Part shown: piece by piece, positions 52,201 through 60,939 of the stretch | Position numbering within the stretch: position 1 is the stretch's first letter | Layout: each line of letters starts with the position of its first letter | NCBI GenBank assembly: GCA_038231215.1 | Contig: JBBRLS010000001.1 | Span: 62,001 to 126,000, forward strand | Reading direction: 5' to 3' | Length of the DNA stretch: 64,000 bases | Origin: Schlegelella_A sp038231215 | GTDB taxonomy: Bacteria; Pseudomonadota; Gammaproteobacteria; Burkholderiales; Burkholderiaceae_C | Position numbers and translations under genes: made by a program | The notes under the pieces: generated by a model | What the model was told of the DNA's origin: nothing | Database searches by the model: none | The model's input: the letters and a program-made list of their open reading frames with translations, nothing else

Positions 52201-52965
52201 TCACAGCGAGAGCTCGATGCGCCGCTCGCCCGAAGGCAGGCCGGTCAGGACGTGGCCGCTCTCGGTGCGCACACGCGCCGGCTGGCCTTCGACGCCATTG
52301 CTCAACGCCTGCGCTTCGCTTTCGAGCGAGAAGCCGTCGCCAGAGGCAATCACCCTGACGGTGTCGCCGGCAACGAACCACTGGCGGATCTTGAGGTGCG
52401 CCTGGCGCAACGTCTGGCCGGGCTTGAGGTTCTGCGCCAGGACGCGGCCGATCGCGAGCCGCGCTTCGACGACTGCGGGCGTGAACTCCTCGGCGAGGTC
52501 GACTTCGGTCTCGGCCAGGTCGGCGCTCGTCAGGACGCTGCCCGCAGCGGCGCCGGCGGGCACGACGATGGCGCGGCCCCAGACCTTGACCGTCACCGGC
52601 AGATAGACATTCCAGGGCGTAGGCCCGACCTTGCAGCGCAGGCCGATGCGCGCCTTGCCCCAGAGCCGCATGCCGGCCGGTACGTAAGGCTCGATGTTCT
52701 GGCAGGGCGCGAGGTGCAGGCGCGGATCGAGCTGGCCGATCACCACCTCGACGCGCGGCGCGCCCGCTTCGCCCGCCTTGCCGAGCGCCAGGGCGCGCAC
52801 GCTGTCGAGCACGGCCGCGTCGAGCTGCGGTGCCGCCTCGTCTGCACTGGCGGGCCGGGCCGCTCCGAGCAGCCCCAAGGCGACCAGCAAGGCGCACGAC
52901 AGCCACCAGGCGAAAGCACGCGAGGCGGCGCGCGCGAGGGGAGCGAAAAGGACGATGGCCAACAT
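52201..52965 (-). CDS. flgA: Flagellar P-ring assembly chaperone FlgA
   Basis: 254 aa with an N-terminal signal segment (AFAWWLSCALLVALGLLGAARP). The SAF-type domain is visible in the C-terminal two-thirds: RLHLAPCQNIEPYVPAGMRLWG, GSVLTSADLAETEVDL and VRVIASGDGFSLESEAQALSNG. It helps FlgI form the P-ring. It is transcribed away from flgB across 160 nt. Confidence 0.9.
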   Translation of the reverse strand: MLAIVLFAPLARAASRAFAWWLSCALLVALGLLGAARPASADEAAPQLDAAVLDSVRALALGKAGEAGAPRVEVVIGQLDPRLHLAPCQNIEPYVPAGMRLWGKARIGLRCKVGPTPWNVYLPVTVKVWGRAIVVPAGAAAGSVLTSADLAETEVDLAEEFTPAVVEARLAIGRVLAQNLKPGQTLRQAHLKIRQWFVAGDTVRVIASGDGFSLESEAQALSNGVEGQPARVRTESGHVLTGLPSGERRIELSL

Positions 52966-52998
52966 GGGGTGTCACTCTAGAGTGCGACGCGTCGCGCC

Positions 52999-53093
52999 AG
53001 ACCCGGATATGGGCGAGAAAGCACGGCTTGTTCTCGCTTATGTCGTCACCGGCGCTCAAGACAATGGCCGCACGTCGTCGCACATCCGGGTCT
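52999..53093. promoter_or_regulatory. Paired inverted repeats in the flgA-flgB divergent region
   Basis: AGACCCGGAT (52999-53008) and ATCCGGGTCT (53084-53093) are perfect 10-bp inverses. Between them lies a second hairpin at 53013-53037 with arms GCGAGA..AAGC and GCTT..TCTCGC. The region holds both flagellar promoters. It may be a regulator site or an mRNA leader structure; no clear sigma-54 match was found. Confidence 0.45.
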
Positions 53094-53125
53094 TGCCCGG
53101 GCCGCAGCGGCGAAGCGAGGCCACG

Positions 53126-53542
53126 ATGCTCAACCGAACCACAGACGCGCTCGACTTCCAGGCCCAGGCACTGACCCTGCGCTCGGAGCGGCAGCGCCTG
53201 ATCGCGAGCAACATCGCCAACGCCGACACGCCGGGCTACCAGGCCCGCGACATGGACTTCGCCAGGACGCTGCTCGCCGCCACGGCCGGCATGTCGGGCG
53301 CGCAGACGGTGTCGACCAGCCACGCCGGACATATCGGCAGTGGCAGCCCGGGCTTGAGCGGCGGCAGCGTCGGCGCCGACCTGCTCTACGCCACGCCGAG
53401 CCAGACCAATCTCGACCGCAACACCGTCGACATGGACCGCGAGCGGGCCAGCTTCGCCGACAACGCGATCAAGTACGAAGCGACGCTGCGCTTCATCAAT
53501 GCGTCGGTGCGGACGCAGCTGTCGGCGATCACCGGCCAATAA
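53126..53542 (+). CDS. flgB: Flagellar basal-body rod protein FlgB
   Basis: 138 aa, usual length. N-terminal ALTLRSERQRLIASNIANADTPGYQARDMDF is the flagellar rod signature; the C-terminal NAIKYEATLRFINASVRTQL helix packs against it. Proximal rod subunit, exported without a signal peptide. It is the first gene of the flg rod-hook operon, 15 nt ahead of flgC. Confidence 0.95.
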   Translation: MLNRTTDALDFQAQALTLRSERQRLIASNIANADTPGYQARDMDFARTLLAATAGMSGAQTVSTSHAGHIGSGSPGLSGGSVGADLLYATPSQTNLDRNTVDMDRERASFADNAIKYEATLRFINASVRTQLSAITGQ

Positions 53543-53556
53543 GAAGGAGCGTCGCC

Positions 53557-53973
53557 ATGAGCATGCTGAGTATCTTCAACGTCGCCGGCAGCGCGGCCAG
53601 CGCGCAGAGCCAACGCCTCAACGTCGTCGCCTCCAACCTGGCCAACGCCGACACGGTGGCCGGCCCCGACGGCAGCGCCTACAAGGCGCGCCAGGTCACC
53701 TTCCAGACGCAACTCATGGGCGAGAGCGGCAACGACCCGACGGCGGCCGGCGTTCGCGTCAGCACCGTCAGCGAGGACCAGACGCCGGGCCGGCGCGTGC
53801 ACGACCCCAAGCACCCGAGCGCCGACGCCGAAGGCTACGTCACCTACAGCAACGTCAACGCGATCGAGGAGATGGTCAACATGATCTCGGCCTCGCGCTC
53901 GTACCAGAACAACCTCGAGGTCATGAACACGGCGAAGACACTGCTGCTCAAGACCATCCAGCTCGGCACCTGA
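53557..53973 (+). CDS. flgC: Flagellar basal-body rod protein FlgC
   Basis: 138 aa. SIFNVAGSAASAQSQRLNVVASNLANADTVAGPDGSAYKARQVTFQ and the C-terminal EEMVNMISASRSYQNNLEVMNTAK are FlgC landmarks. AAGGAG (53544-53549) is 7 nt before ATG. Part of the proximal rod. Confidence 0.95.
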   Translation: MSMLSIFNVAGSAASAQSQRLNVVASNLANADTVAGPDGSAYKARQVTFQTQLMGESGNDPTAAGVRVSTVSEDQTPGRRVHDPKHPSADAEGYVTYSNVNAIEEMVNMISASRSYQNNLEVMNTAKTLLLKTIQLGT

Positions 53974-53996
53974 CCTGACGAAAGCGTCGCGACACC

Positions 53997-54656
53997 ATGG
54001 CCATCGATACCGTCAGCTCCACCAGCGACGTCAAAGTCGCCTCGACCCCGTCGGCCTCGACCGCGGCCGACGCAACCGTCACCGCCGACCGCTTCCTGAA
54101 GCTGCTCGTCGCGCAGATGCAGAACCAGGACCCGCTGAACCCGATGGACAACGCCCAGGTGACGAGCCAGATGGCGCAGATCAACACCGTCACCGGCATC
54201 GACAAGCTCAACACCACGGTCGCCGGCCTGTCGTCGCAGTTCATGCAGCTGCAGGCGGTGCAGGGCGCTTCGCTGGTCGGCCGCGACGTGATCGTGCCCG
54301 GCAACAAGATCGACATCGACGCCACGACGGCGATCGGCCAGGGCGGCTTCGAGCTGACGACGCCGGCCGACGCGGTCAAGGTCGAGGTCCTCTCGCCGAG
54401 CGGCGCCGTCGTGCAGACGCTCAACCTCGGCGCCCAGGGCGCCGGCATGCACAGCTTCGACTGGCCGGCCGGCACGGCCACCGACTCGAGCGGCCTCACC
54501 TTCCGCGTCACCGCCACCAGCGGCGGCGTGGCCATTGCCTCGACGGCGCTGATGCGCGACCGTGTCGATGCGGTGAGCACCGACGGCGGCAGCTTCAAGC
54601 TCGAGCTCGAGAAGTCGGGCCTCGTTCCTTACAGCTCGGTCAAGGCACTGAACTGA
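53997..54656 (+). CDS. flgD: Flagellar hook capping protein FlgD
   Basis: 219 aa. RFLKLLVAQMQNQDPLNPMDNAQVTSQMAQINTVTGIDKLN is the FlgD N-terminal signature, followed by the Fn3-like and Tudor-like insertions of the cap. It scaffolds hook polymerisation and is later replaced. It lies 23 nt after flgC. Confidence 0.95.
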   Translation: MAIDTVSSTSDVKVASTPSASTAADATVTADRFLKLLVAQMQNQDPLNPMDNAQVTSQMAQINTVTGIDKLNTTVAGLSSQFMQLQAVQGASLVGRDVIVPGNKIDIDATTAIGQGGFELTTPADAVKVEVLSPSGAVVQTLNLGAQGAGMHSFDWPAGTATDSSGLTFRVTATSGGVAIASTALMRDRVDAVSTDGGSFKLELEKSGLVPYSSVKALN

Positions 54657-54725
54657 CCGGTTCCCGATCGACGTAGCAACCTCGCCGCGATTTCCCGCGG
54701 CGACTCTTTCGAAAGCGACACCGCC

Positions 54726-55985
54726 ATGGGTTTCCAGCAAGGTCTTTCCGGCCTCAACGCCTCGAGCAAGAGCCTCGAGGTCATCGGCAACAACATCGCC
54801 AACGCCAACACCTACGGCGCCAAGGTCTCGCGCGCCGAGTTCGCCGACGTCTATGCCAACGCCATCGGCGGCACGAGCAACGCGATCGGCATCGGCACGA
54901 CGATCGGCGCGGTGGCGCAGCAGTTCACGCAAGGCAACATCACGAGCACCGAAAACCCGCTCGACGTGGCCATCAACGGCGGCGGCTTCTTCGAATTGAA
55001 GGACAAATCGGGCTCGATCTCGTATTCGCGCAACGGCCAGTTCAAGGTCGACAACAGCGGCTTCATCGTCAATAACCAGGGCGGCAAGCTGATGGGCTAC
55101 CCGGCCGACGCGACCGGCGTGATCATCCCCGGCACCGCCGGCCCGCTGCTCATGCCGACGGCCGGCATCAAGCCCGCCGTTACCGCGAAAATATCGATGG
55201 AGATGAACCTCGACTCGCGCGCCGCCGTCACCCTGCCCGCGGCCGGCGCGCCGATCAACTTCGCCGACCCCTCGACCTACAACAGCGCGACCTCGCAGAC
55301 GGTGTACGACGCCAAGGGCCAGGACGTGGCGCTGACCTACTACTTCCAGAAGACCGGCACCGACACCTGGAACGTCTATGTCGCCGCCAACGGCGTGCCG
55401 CTTTCCACCTCGGGCGGCAATCCGGCGCCTTCGACGACGATCACCTTTCCGAGCAACGGCGGCACGCCGACCGCGCCGGTCGGCACCGTCGCCCTGAACA
55501 TTCCCTCGGTCACCAACGCCGCCGGTGCGACCAGCGTGCCGATTGCCGGCGTGGCGCTCAGCCTCACTGGCGCGACTCAATACGGATCGCAGTTCGGCGT
55601 GACGGCGCTGACGCAGGACGGCTACGCGCCGGGCCAGTTCATTGGCGCGCAGATCGACGCCAACGGCATCATCAGCGCGCGCTACTCGAACGGCCAGACC
55701 AAGCCGGCCGGCCAGCTCGAGCTGGCGACCTTTCGCGACCCGCAAGGCCTGCAGCCGATGGGCGGCAACGGCTGGGTGCAAAGCGCCGCGTCGGGCGGCC
55801 CGGTGGTCGGCGTTCCGGGCTCCGGCAATCTCGGCGTGCTGCAAGCCGGCGCGCTCGAGGAATCGAACGTCGACCTGACCTCCGAGCTGGTGAGCATGAT
55901 CACCGCGCAGCGCACCTATCAGGCCAACGCGCAGACGATCAAGACGCAGGACCAGATCCTGCAGACGATCGTCAACCTGCGTTGA
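54726..55985 (+). CDS. flgE: Flagellar hook protein FlgE
   Basis: 419 aa. N-terminal FQQGLSGLNASSKSLEVIGNNIANANTYGAK and the C-terminal VDLTSELVSMITAQRTYQANAQTIKTQDQILQT are the coiled-coil ends of hook proteins; the middle is the variable surface domain. It lies 69 nt after flgD. The gap to flgF (104 nt) carries tandem repeats and a palindromic-repeat arm. Confidence 0.95.
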   Translation: MGFQQGLSGLNASSKSLEVIGNNIANANTYGAKVSRAEFADVYANAIGGTSNAIGIGTTIGAVAQQFTQGNITSTENPLDVAINGGGFFELKDKSGSISYSRNGQFKVDNSGFIVNNQGGKLMGYPADATGVIIPGTAGPLLMPTAGIKPAVTAKISMEMNLDSRAAVTLPAAGAPINFADPSTYNSATSQTVYDAKGQDVALTYYFQKTGTDTWNVYVAANGVPLSTSGGNPAPSTTITFPSNGGTPTAPVGTVALNIPSVTNAAGATSVPIAGVALSLTGATQYGSQFGVTALTQDGYAPGQFIGAQIDANGIISARYSNGQTKPAGQLELATFRDPQGLQPMGGNGWVQSAASGGPVVGVPGSGNLGVLQAGALEESNVDLTSELVSMITAQRTYQANAQTIKTQDQILQTIVNLR

Positions 55986-56000
55986 TCGGCCTCATGACCC

Positions 56001-56060
56001 TTAACCGGGCCCACGCCCTGCCGACCGGGCTCACGCTCTGTTGACCGGGCCCACGCGCTG
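56001..56060. repeat. Three tandem 20-bp repeats between flgE and flgF
   Basis: Units start at 56001, 56021 and 56041: TTAACCGGGCCCACGCCCTG, CCGACCGGGCTCACGCTCTG, TTGACCGGGCCCACGCGCTG. They fill almost the entire flgE-flgF gap and abut the palindromic-repeat arm at 56060. GGGCCC within two units is itself palindromic. Confidence 0.85.
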
Positions 56061-56086
56061 TCATCCTGAGCAAAGCGAAGGATCTC
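56060..56086. repeat. Single arm of the dispersed palindromic repeat before flgF
   Basis: GTCATCCTGAGCAAAGCGAAGGATCT matches the left arm of the other copies; the right arm is missing. The AAGGA within it (56078-56082) lies 7 nt before the flgF ATG at 56090 and is the only Shine-Dalgarno-like sequence there. Confidence 0.7.
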
Positions 56087-56089
56087 CTC

Positions 56090-56815
56090 ATGGACCGCAT
56101 GATCTACCTGTCGATGTCGGGCGCCAAGGCGACCATGCAACGACAGGAGACGCTGGCCAACAACCTGGCCAACGTTTCGACGGTCGGCTTTCGCGCCGAG
56201 CTCGCGGCCTTTCGCGCCGTGCCGGTCGAGGGCAGCGGCGCCAGCACGCGCGTCTACGCGCTCGAATCGACGCCAGGCTACGACGCGACGCCGGGCCAGG
56301 TGACGGCCACGGGCCGCGATCTCGACGTGGCGATGAAGGGCGGCGCCTGGCTCGCCGTGCAGGGCCTCGACGGCACCGAGGCCTACACGCGCGGCGGCTC
56401 GCTCGACGTCAATGCCGAGGGCAACCTCGTCACGACCTCGGGCCTGACCGTGCTCGGCGACGGCGGCCCGATCGCCGTGCCGCCCGACAACGCGGTGAGC
56501 ATCGCCGCCGACGGCACGGTAAGCGCCACGGCCGCCAACGGACGCAGCACCTCGATCGGCAAGCTCAAGCTCGTCACGCCCGAAGGCCCGCTCACGCGCG
56601 GCACCGACGGCCTGTTCCGCGGCGCCGACGGCGATCTGTCCGCCGACTCGACGGCACAGGTGCAGGACGGCGCGCTCGAAGGCTCCAACGTCAGCGCGGT
56701 CGAAACCATGGTCGCGATGATTTCCGCGGCACGCCAGTTCGAGGCGCAGATGAAGGCGCTCTCGTCGGCCGAAGGCAACGACAAGGCGGCGGCGCAGTTG
56801 CTGGCCGTGAGCTGA
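56090..56815 (+). CDS. flgF: Flagellar basal-body rod protein FlgF
   Basis: 241 aa. MIYLSMSGAKATMQRQETLANNLANVSTVGFRAELAAFRAV at the N-terminus and ALEGSNVSAVETMVAMISAARQFEAQMK at the C-terminus identify FlgF. Distal-rod precursor. Its Shine-Dalgarno appears to come from the adjoining repeat. It ends 4 nt before a convergent dienelactone hydrolase gene, and flgG does not follow directly. Confidence 0.93.
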   Translation: MDRMIYLSMSGAKATMQRQETLANNLANVSTVGFRAELAAFRAVPVEGSGASTRVYALESTPGYDATPGQVTATGRDLDVAMKGGAWLAVQGLDGTEAYTRGGSLDVNAEGNLVTTSGLTVLGDGGPIAVPPDNAVSIAADGTVSATAANGRSTSIGKLKLVTPEGPLTRGTDGLFRGADGDLSADSTAQVQDGALEGSNVSAVETMVAMISAARQFEAQMKALSSAEGNDKAAAQLLAVS

Positions 56816-56819
56816 TCGG

Positions 56820-57560
56820 CTAGGTCGCGCGCCGCAAGGTTCGCCCGAACAGACCGAACAGCCGCTCCCAGTGCCGCTCGGCGGCGGTCCGGTCGTAGAT
56901 GCCGGCGCGCAAGGGAAAGACGAAGCCGTGCTCGACGCCCGGATACCACTCGACGCGATGCGGTGTGCCGGCCTCCCGAAGCGCGTGCTCGAGCTTTTCG
57001 ATGTCGGCAGGCGGCGCCCACTTGTCGACCTCGGCGCAGGCGAAGTAGCTTTCGCAGTGGACCTTCGCGGCGATGCGGTGCGGCGAGTCGGCCTTGTCGG
57101 TCGCCATGTTGGCGCCGTGGATCGAGGCGATGCAGCGGATGCGCTCGGGAAAGGCCGCCGCCGCCCACATGACGAAGGGGCCGCTCATGCAATAGCCGAG
57201 CGCACCGATACGATCGCCGTCGGCCGCCGGATCGGCGTCGACGAAGCGCAGCATCGCCCGCGTGTCGCATTCGGTCGTCGCGGCGTCGAGCGTGGCCATG
57301 AACGAGAACATCTCCGCCATCGCCTGCTCGGTGCGCTCGAGCAGGCGGAAGTCGCGCGACCTTCGGTAGTAGAGATTGGGAAGCACGACGAAGTAGCCGA
57401 CGGCGGCGAGGCGCCTCGCCATGTCGTGCAGCTCTTCGCGCTTGCCTGGGGCATCCATGAGGAAGAGGACGACCGGGAACGGACCGCCTTCTTCGGGATG
57501 GACGACGAAGCTGTTCATGGCGCCGTCGGCGGTGGGAATGTCGATGTCGCGTTCGATCAT
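56820..57560 (-). CDS. Dienelactone hydrolase-family protein
   Basis: 246 aa alpha/beta hydrolase. The nucleophile is a cysteine in GALGYCMSGPFVM, with the catalytic histidine in PGVEHGFVFP and an aspartate nearby, as in DLH. DLH opens dienelactones in chlorocatechol breakdown; many homologues act on other esters. It is downstream of the Bug-type gene (31 nt) on the same strand. It lies in the middle of the flg cluster, opposite in direction. Confidence 0.85.
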   Translation of the reverse strand: MIERDIDIPTADGAMNSFVVHPEEGGPFPVVLFLMDAPGKREELHDMARRLAAVGYFVVLPNLYYRRSRDFRLLERTEQAMAEMFSFMATLDAATTECDTRAMLRFVDADPAADGDRIGALGYCMSGPFVMWAAAAFPERIRCIASIHGANMATDKADSPHRIAAKVHCESYFACAEVDKWAPPADIEKLEHALREAGTPHRVEWYPGVEHGFVFPLRAGIYDRTAAERHWERLFGLFGRTLRRAT

Positions 57561-57591
57561 GGGAACTCCAGACAGGCCGGCGCGGCGACGA

Positions 57592-58557
57592 CTACTCGAC
57601 CTTGGCGCCCGACGAGATGACCACCTTCTCCCACTTCGCCGTCTCCGCGGCGATGATCTTGCCGAAGTCGTCGGGCGTTCCGGCGATCGGCTTGCCGCCC
57701 AGCTCGGCCATGCGCTCGCGGAACTTCGGATCGGCCAGGGCGCGGTTCACCTCGGCATTGACCTTGTCGATGATGTCGCGCGGCGTGTTCTTCGGCATGC
57801 CGATGCCGAACCAGGCCGTCGCCTCGTAGCCCGGCACCGTCTCGCCGATGGACGGCAGGTTGGGCATCGAGGGCTCGCGTTCCTGCGAGGTGACGGCGAG
57901 GGCGCGCAGCTTGCCGCTCTTCATGTGGCCGACCGACGACGGCAGGTTGTCGAAGATCACCTGCACCTGGCCGCCGATCAGGTCCATCAGCGCCGGCCCG
58001 GCGCCCTTGTACGGCACGTGCAGCATGTCGCAGCCGGTCATGGCCTTGAAGAGCTCACCCGACAGATGCACCGAGGTGCCGCTGCCCGACGAAGCCATGT
58101 TGAGCTTGCCCGGGTTGGCCTTGCAGTACGCGATGAACTCGGCCACGGTCTTGACAGGCAGCGAGGGCGTCACCTCCATCACGTTGGGCGTGCGCACGAG
58201 TCCGGCCACCGGCGCGATGTCGCGGATGAAGTTGAAGTTCAGGTTCTTGTAGAGCGTGGCGTTGATGCCGTTGGCCGGGTTGACGAGCAGCATCGTGTAG
58301 CCGTCGGCCGGCGCGTTGACGACGTAGTCGACGCCCAGGTTGTTGCCCGCGCCCGGCTTGTTCTCGACGATGAAGGTCTGCCCCATGTGCTCGGTGAGCC
58401 ACTGCGCCACGATGCGCGCCAGCACGTCGGTGGTGCCGGCCGGGGGGTAGGGCACGACGAACTTCACGGGCCGCGTCGGGTAGTCGGCGGCCTGGGCCGG
58501 AACCGGGCCGGCAAGGGCGCCGAGCAGCGCAGCGAGCGCGAGAGCGAGTCGGAACAT
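57592..58557 (-). CDS. Bug/TctC-family tripartite tricarboxylate transporter substrate-binding protein
   Basis: 321 aa with a clear signal peptide (LALALAALLGALAGPVPAQA, cleaved before ADYPTRP). The family pattern YPTRPVKFVVPYPPAGTTDVLARIVAQ and VENKPGAGNNLGVDYV is intact. Bug proteins bind carboxylates or amino acids in the periplasm; they are greatly expanded in Bordetella and Burkholderiales, mostly without TctAB, as here. Ligand unknown. It seems to lead the dlh gene. Confidence 0.88.
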   Translation of the reverse strand: MFRLALALAALLGALAGPVPAQAADYPTRPVKFVVPYPPAGTTDVLARIVAQWLTEHMGQTFIVENKPGAGNNLGVDYVVNAPADGYTMLLVNPANGINATLYKNLNFNFIRDIAPVAGLVRTPNVMEVTPSLPVKTVAEFIAYCKANPGKLNMASSGSGTSVHLSGELFKAMTGCDMLHVPYKGAGPALMDLIGGQVQVIFDNLPSSVGHMKSGKLRALAVTSQEREPSMPNLPSIGETVPGYEATAWFGIGMPKNTPRDIIDKVNAEVNRALADPKFRERMAELGGKPIAGTPDDFGKIIAAETAKWEKVVISSGAKVE

Positions 58558-58714
58558 GGTCGTTTCCTTTCTGGTGACTTGGTCTTCACGATAGCGCGCG
58601 GCCCGGCGGCGTCAATCGGCAGCGGAACCGGTTTCACGCTCGCTTCACATGCTTCATTGCGGGTTCACCAGCGCCTCCGAGACTGGCCGTGTTCCTCGCT
58701 CCCGGTCCCTGTCC

Positions 58715-60015
58715 ATGAGCCATCTGATCGTCCACGGCGGTCGTCCCCTGAAGGGCACGCTCGTCCCTTCGGCCAACAAGAACGCGGTGCTGCCGGTTCT
58801 GTGCGCAACCCTGCTCACCGATGAGCCCGTGGTCTTGCATCGCGTGCCGGACATCACCGATGTGCAGAAGCTCCTCGCTTTCTTTCGCGAGCTCGGCTCG
58901 TCGGTCGAGATGGACTTCGTGAGCGGCACGCTGAAGCTGTGGCACGGCAGTCGGCTTTTGGACCACGGCGTGCGACTGCCGAGCGGCATGCGCTCGTCGA
59001 TCATGCTCGTGCCTGCGCTGCTGCATCGCTTCGGCCGCGCCCGTCTGGAGGACGACGTCACCGGCTGCACGCTCGGCGTGCGCGAGATCGATCCGCACAT
59101 CGACGTCTTTCTTGCCTTCGGCGCCGAGGTGCAGCTCGAGCGCGGCGCGACCGCGATGCGCATGCCGCGGCGCTTCGCCGCCAGCGACCACTGGCTCGAC
59201 TACGCGTCGGTGACGACGACCGAGAACTTCGTGCTCTGCGCCGCCATCGCCGAGGGGCGCTCGTGCCTCGTCAACGCCGCCTGCGAACCGCACGTGCAGG
59301 AGTTCTGCACCTTCCTCGGCCTGATGGGCGCGTGCATCGCCGGCAACGGCAGCTCGCTGCTTCACGTGTAAGGGGTCGATGCGCTGGGCGGCGCCGAGTA
59401 CACCTTCGCCGACGACTTTCACGAGGTGACCACCTTCCTCGCGCTGAGCGCCATCACCGGCGGCGACGTGGCGGTGCGCAACGGCGTGACCTCGCAATTC
59501 CCGCTGCTCGATCGCACCTTTGCCAAGCTCGGCGTCGAGATCGAGCATCGCGCCGACGGCTTCAGCCGCGCCCATGTGAGTGGTGCGCTCAAGGTGCGGC
59601 CACCGCTCACGGCGCAGCTCATGCAGAAGGTGGAAGCGGCGCCCTGGCCTACGTGCCGGCCGACCTGTTGCCGATCTTCGTCGCGCTCGGCGCGCGCGCC
59701 GAAGGCTCGGTGCTGTTCTGGAACAAGGTCTACGAAGGCGCGCTCGGCTGGAGCGGCGAGCTCGGCAAGTTCGGCGCCCACGCCACGCTCTGCGATCCGC
59801 ACCGGCTCGTCGTCCACGGTGGCAAGCCGCTGGTTCCGGCGACGGTCGAGAGCCCCTACATCATCCGCGTCGCCATCGCCCTTTTCATGATCGCCGTCAG
59901 CATCGACGGCCGCTCCACGATCCTGAACGCACTGCCGATCCGCCGCGCCCACCCGCGCTTCGTCGACAACCTGAACGCGCTGGGGGCGGCTGTGGAGTGG
60001 TCAGACGACGTTTGA
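58715..60015 (+). pseudogene. MurA-like UDP-GlcNAc 1-carboxyvinyltransferase, broken by a stop and a frameshift
   Basis: Starts as a full MurA/EPSP-fold protein: MSHLIVHGGRPLKGTLVPSA, NKNAVLPVLCATLL, and TGCTLGVREIDPHIDV (position of the catalytic Cys). An in-frame TAA at 59369-59371 breaks it; one base back to GAA would restore LLHVEGVDALGG. The same frame then carries AEYTFADDF to QLMQKVEA (about 59620-59640), after which the rest (GALAYVPADLLPIF..., LNALGAAVEWSDDV) is in the frame one base earlier, consistent with a 1-nt deletion. Intact length would be about 430 aa, close to MurA (419). A second real murA presumably exists elsewhere. Sequencing errors are the main alternative. Confidence 0.82.
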
Positions 60016-60145
60016 CCGTTGACGCGGTCGCCGACCGGTGTCACGCGGCCGGGACGGCGAAGAAGGCCGCGATCCACCCTTCTATTCGGACCTTGCCCCG
60101 CCGGGCCAGGCGCGACCATCCCGTCATTGACCGGAGAGCCGCGCC

Positions 60146-60928
60146 ATGATGCGATCGCTGTGGATATCGAAGACCGGGATGGAAGCGCAGCAGATGCAGC
60201 TCGACACCATCTCGAACAACCTCGCCAACGTCTCGACGAACGGCTACAAGCGCTCGCACGCTGTGTTCGAGGACCTGATGTACCAGAACCTGCGCCAGGC
60301 CGGTGCGGCCAGCAGCGAGCAGACGAAGCTGCCGACCGGCCTGCAGGTCGGGCTCGGCACGCGCGCCGTCGCGACCTCGCGCAACTTCAGCCAGGGCAAC
60401 CTGCAGCAAAGCTCGAACCCGCTCGACATCGCGGTGCGCGGCAACGGCTTCTTCGAGATCCAGATGCCCGACGGCACCACCGGCTACACCCGCGATGGCG
60501 CGTTCCAGGTCAGCTCGACCGGCCAGCTCGTCACCAACAATGGCTACACGGTGCAGCCCGGCATCACCATTCCCGCCGCAGCGCAGAGCGTGACGATCGG
60601 CAACGATGGCACGGTCAGCGTCGTGCTGCCGGGCCAGGCCCTGCCCTCGACGGTGGGACAGATCCAGCTCGCCGGCTTCATCAATCCGGCCGGCCTCGAG
60701 CCCAAGGGCCAGAACATCTTTGCCGAGACCGCCGCGTCCGGCACGCCGAACGCCGGCGCGCCCGGCCAGAACGGGCTCGGCTCGCTGCAGCAGGGCTTCG
60801 TCGAGACCTCGAACGTCAACGTCGTCGAAGAGCTGGTGCAGATGATCCAGACGCAGCGCGCCTACGAGCTCAACTCGAAGGCGATCCAGACCTCCGACCA
60901 GATGCTGCAGAAGCTGGCCTCTTTGTGA
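60146..60928 (+). CDS. flgG: Flagellar distal rod protein FlgG
   Basis: 260 aa, the standard FlgG length. SLWISKTGMEAQQMQLDTISNNLANVSTNGYKRS at the start and VEELVQMIQTQRAYELNSKAIQTSDQMLQK at the end are diagnostic. It forms the distal rod. It is 3.3 kb away from flgF, separated by the dlh, bug and MurA-like genes. A second ATG at 60149 is equally possible. Confidence 0.95.
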   Translation: MMRSLWISKTGMEAQQMQLDTISNNLANVSTNGYKRSHAVFEDLMYQNLRQAGAASSEQTKLPTGLQVGLGTRAVATSRNFSQGNLQQSSNPLDIAVRGNGFFEIQMPDGTTGYTRDGAFQVSSTGQLVTNNGYTVQPGITIPAAAQSVTIGNDGTVSVVLPGQALPSTVGQIQLAGFINPAGLEPKGQNIFAETAASGTPNAGAPGQNGLGSLQQGFVETSNVNVVEELVQMIQTQRAYELNSKAIQTSDQMLQKLASL

Positions 60929-60939
60929 GGGAACACGCC

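Noticed and set aside
53041..53075. Sigma-54 promoter before flgB
   Set aside because: Candidate GG and GC doublets are spaced by two extra bases from the required distance, so no good -24/-12 element is present.
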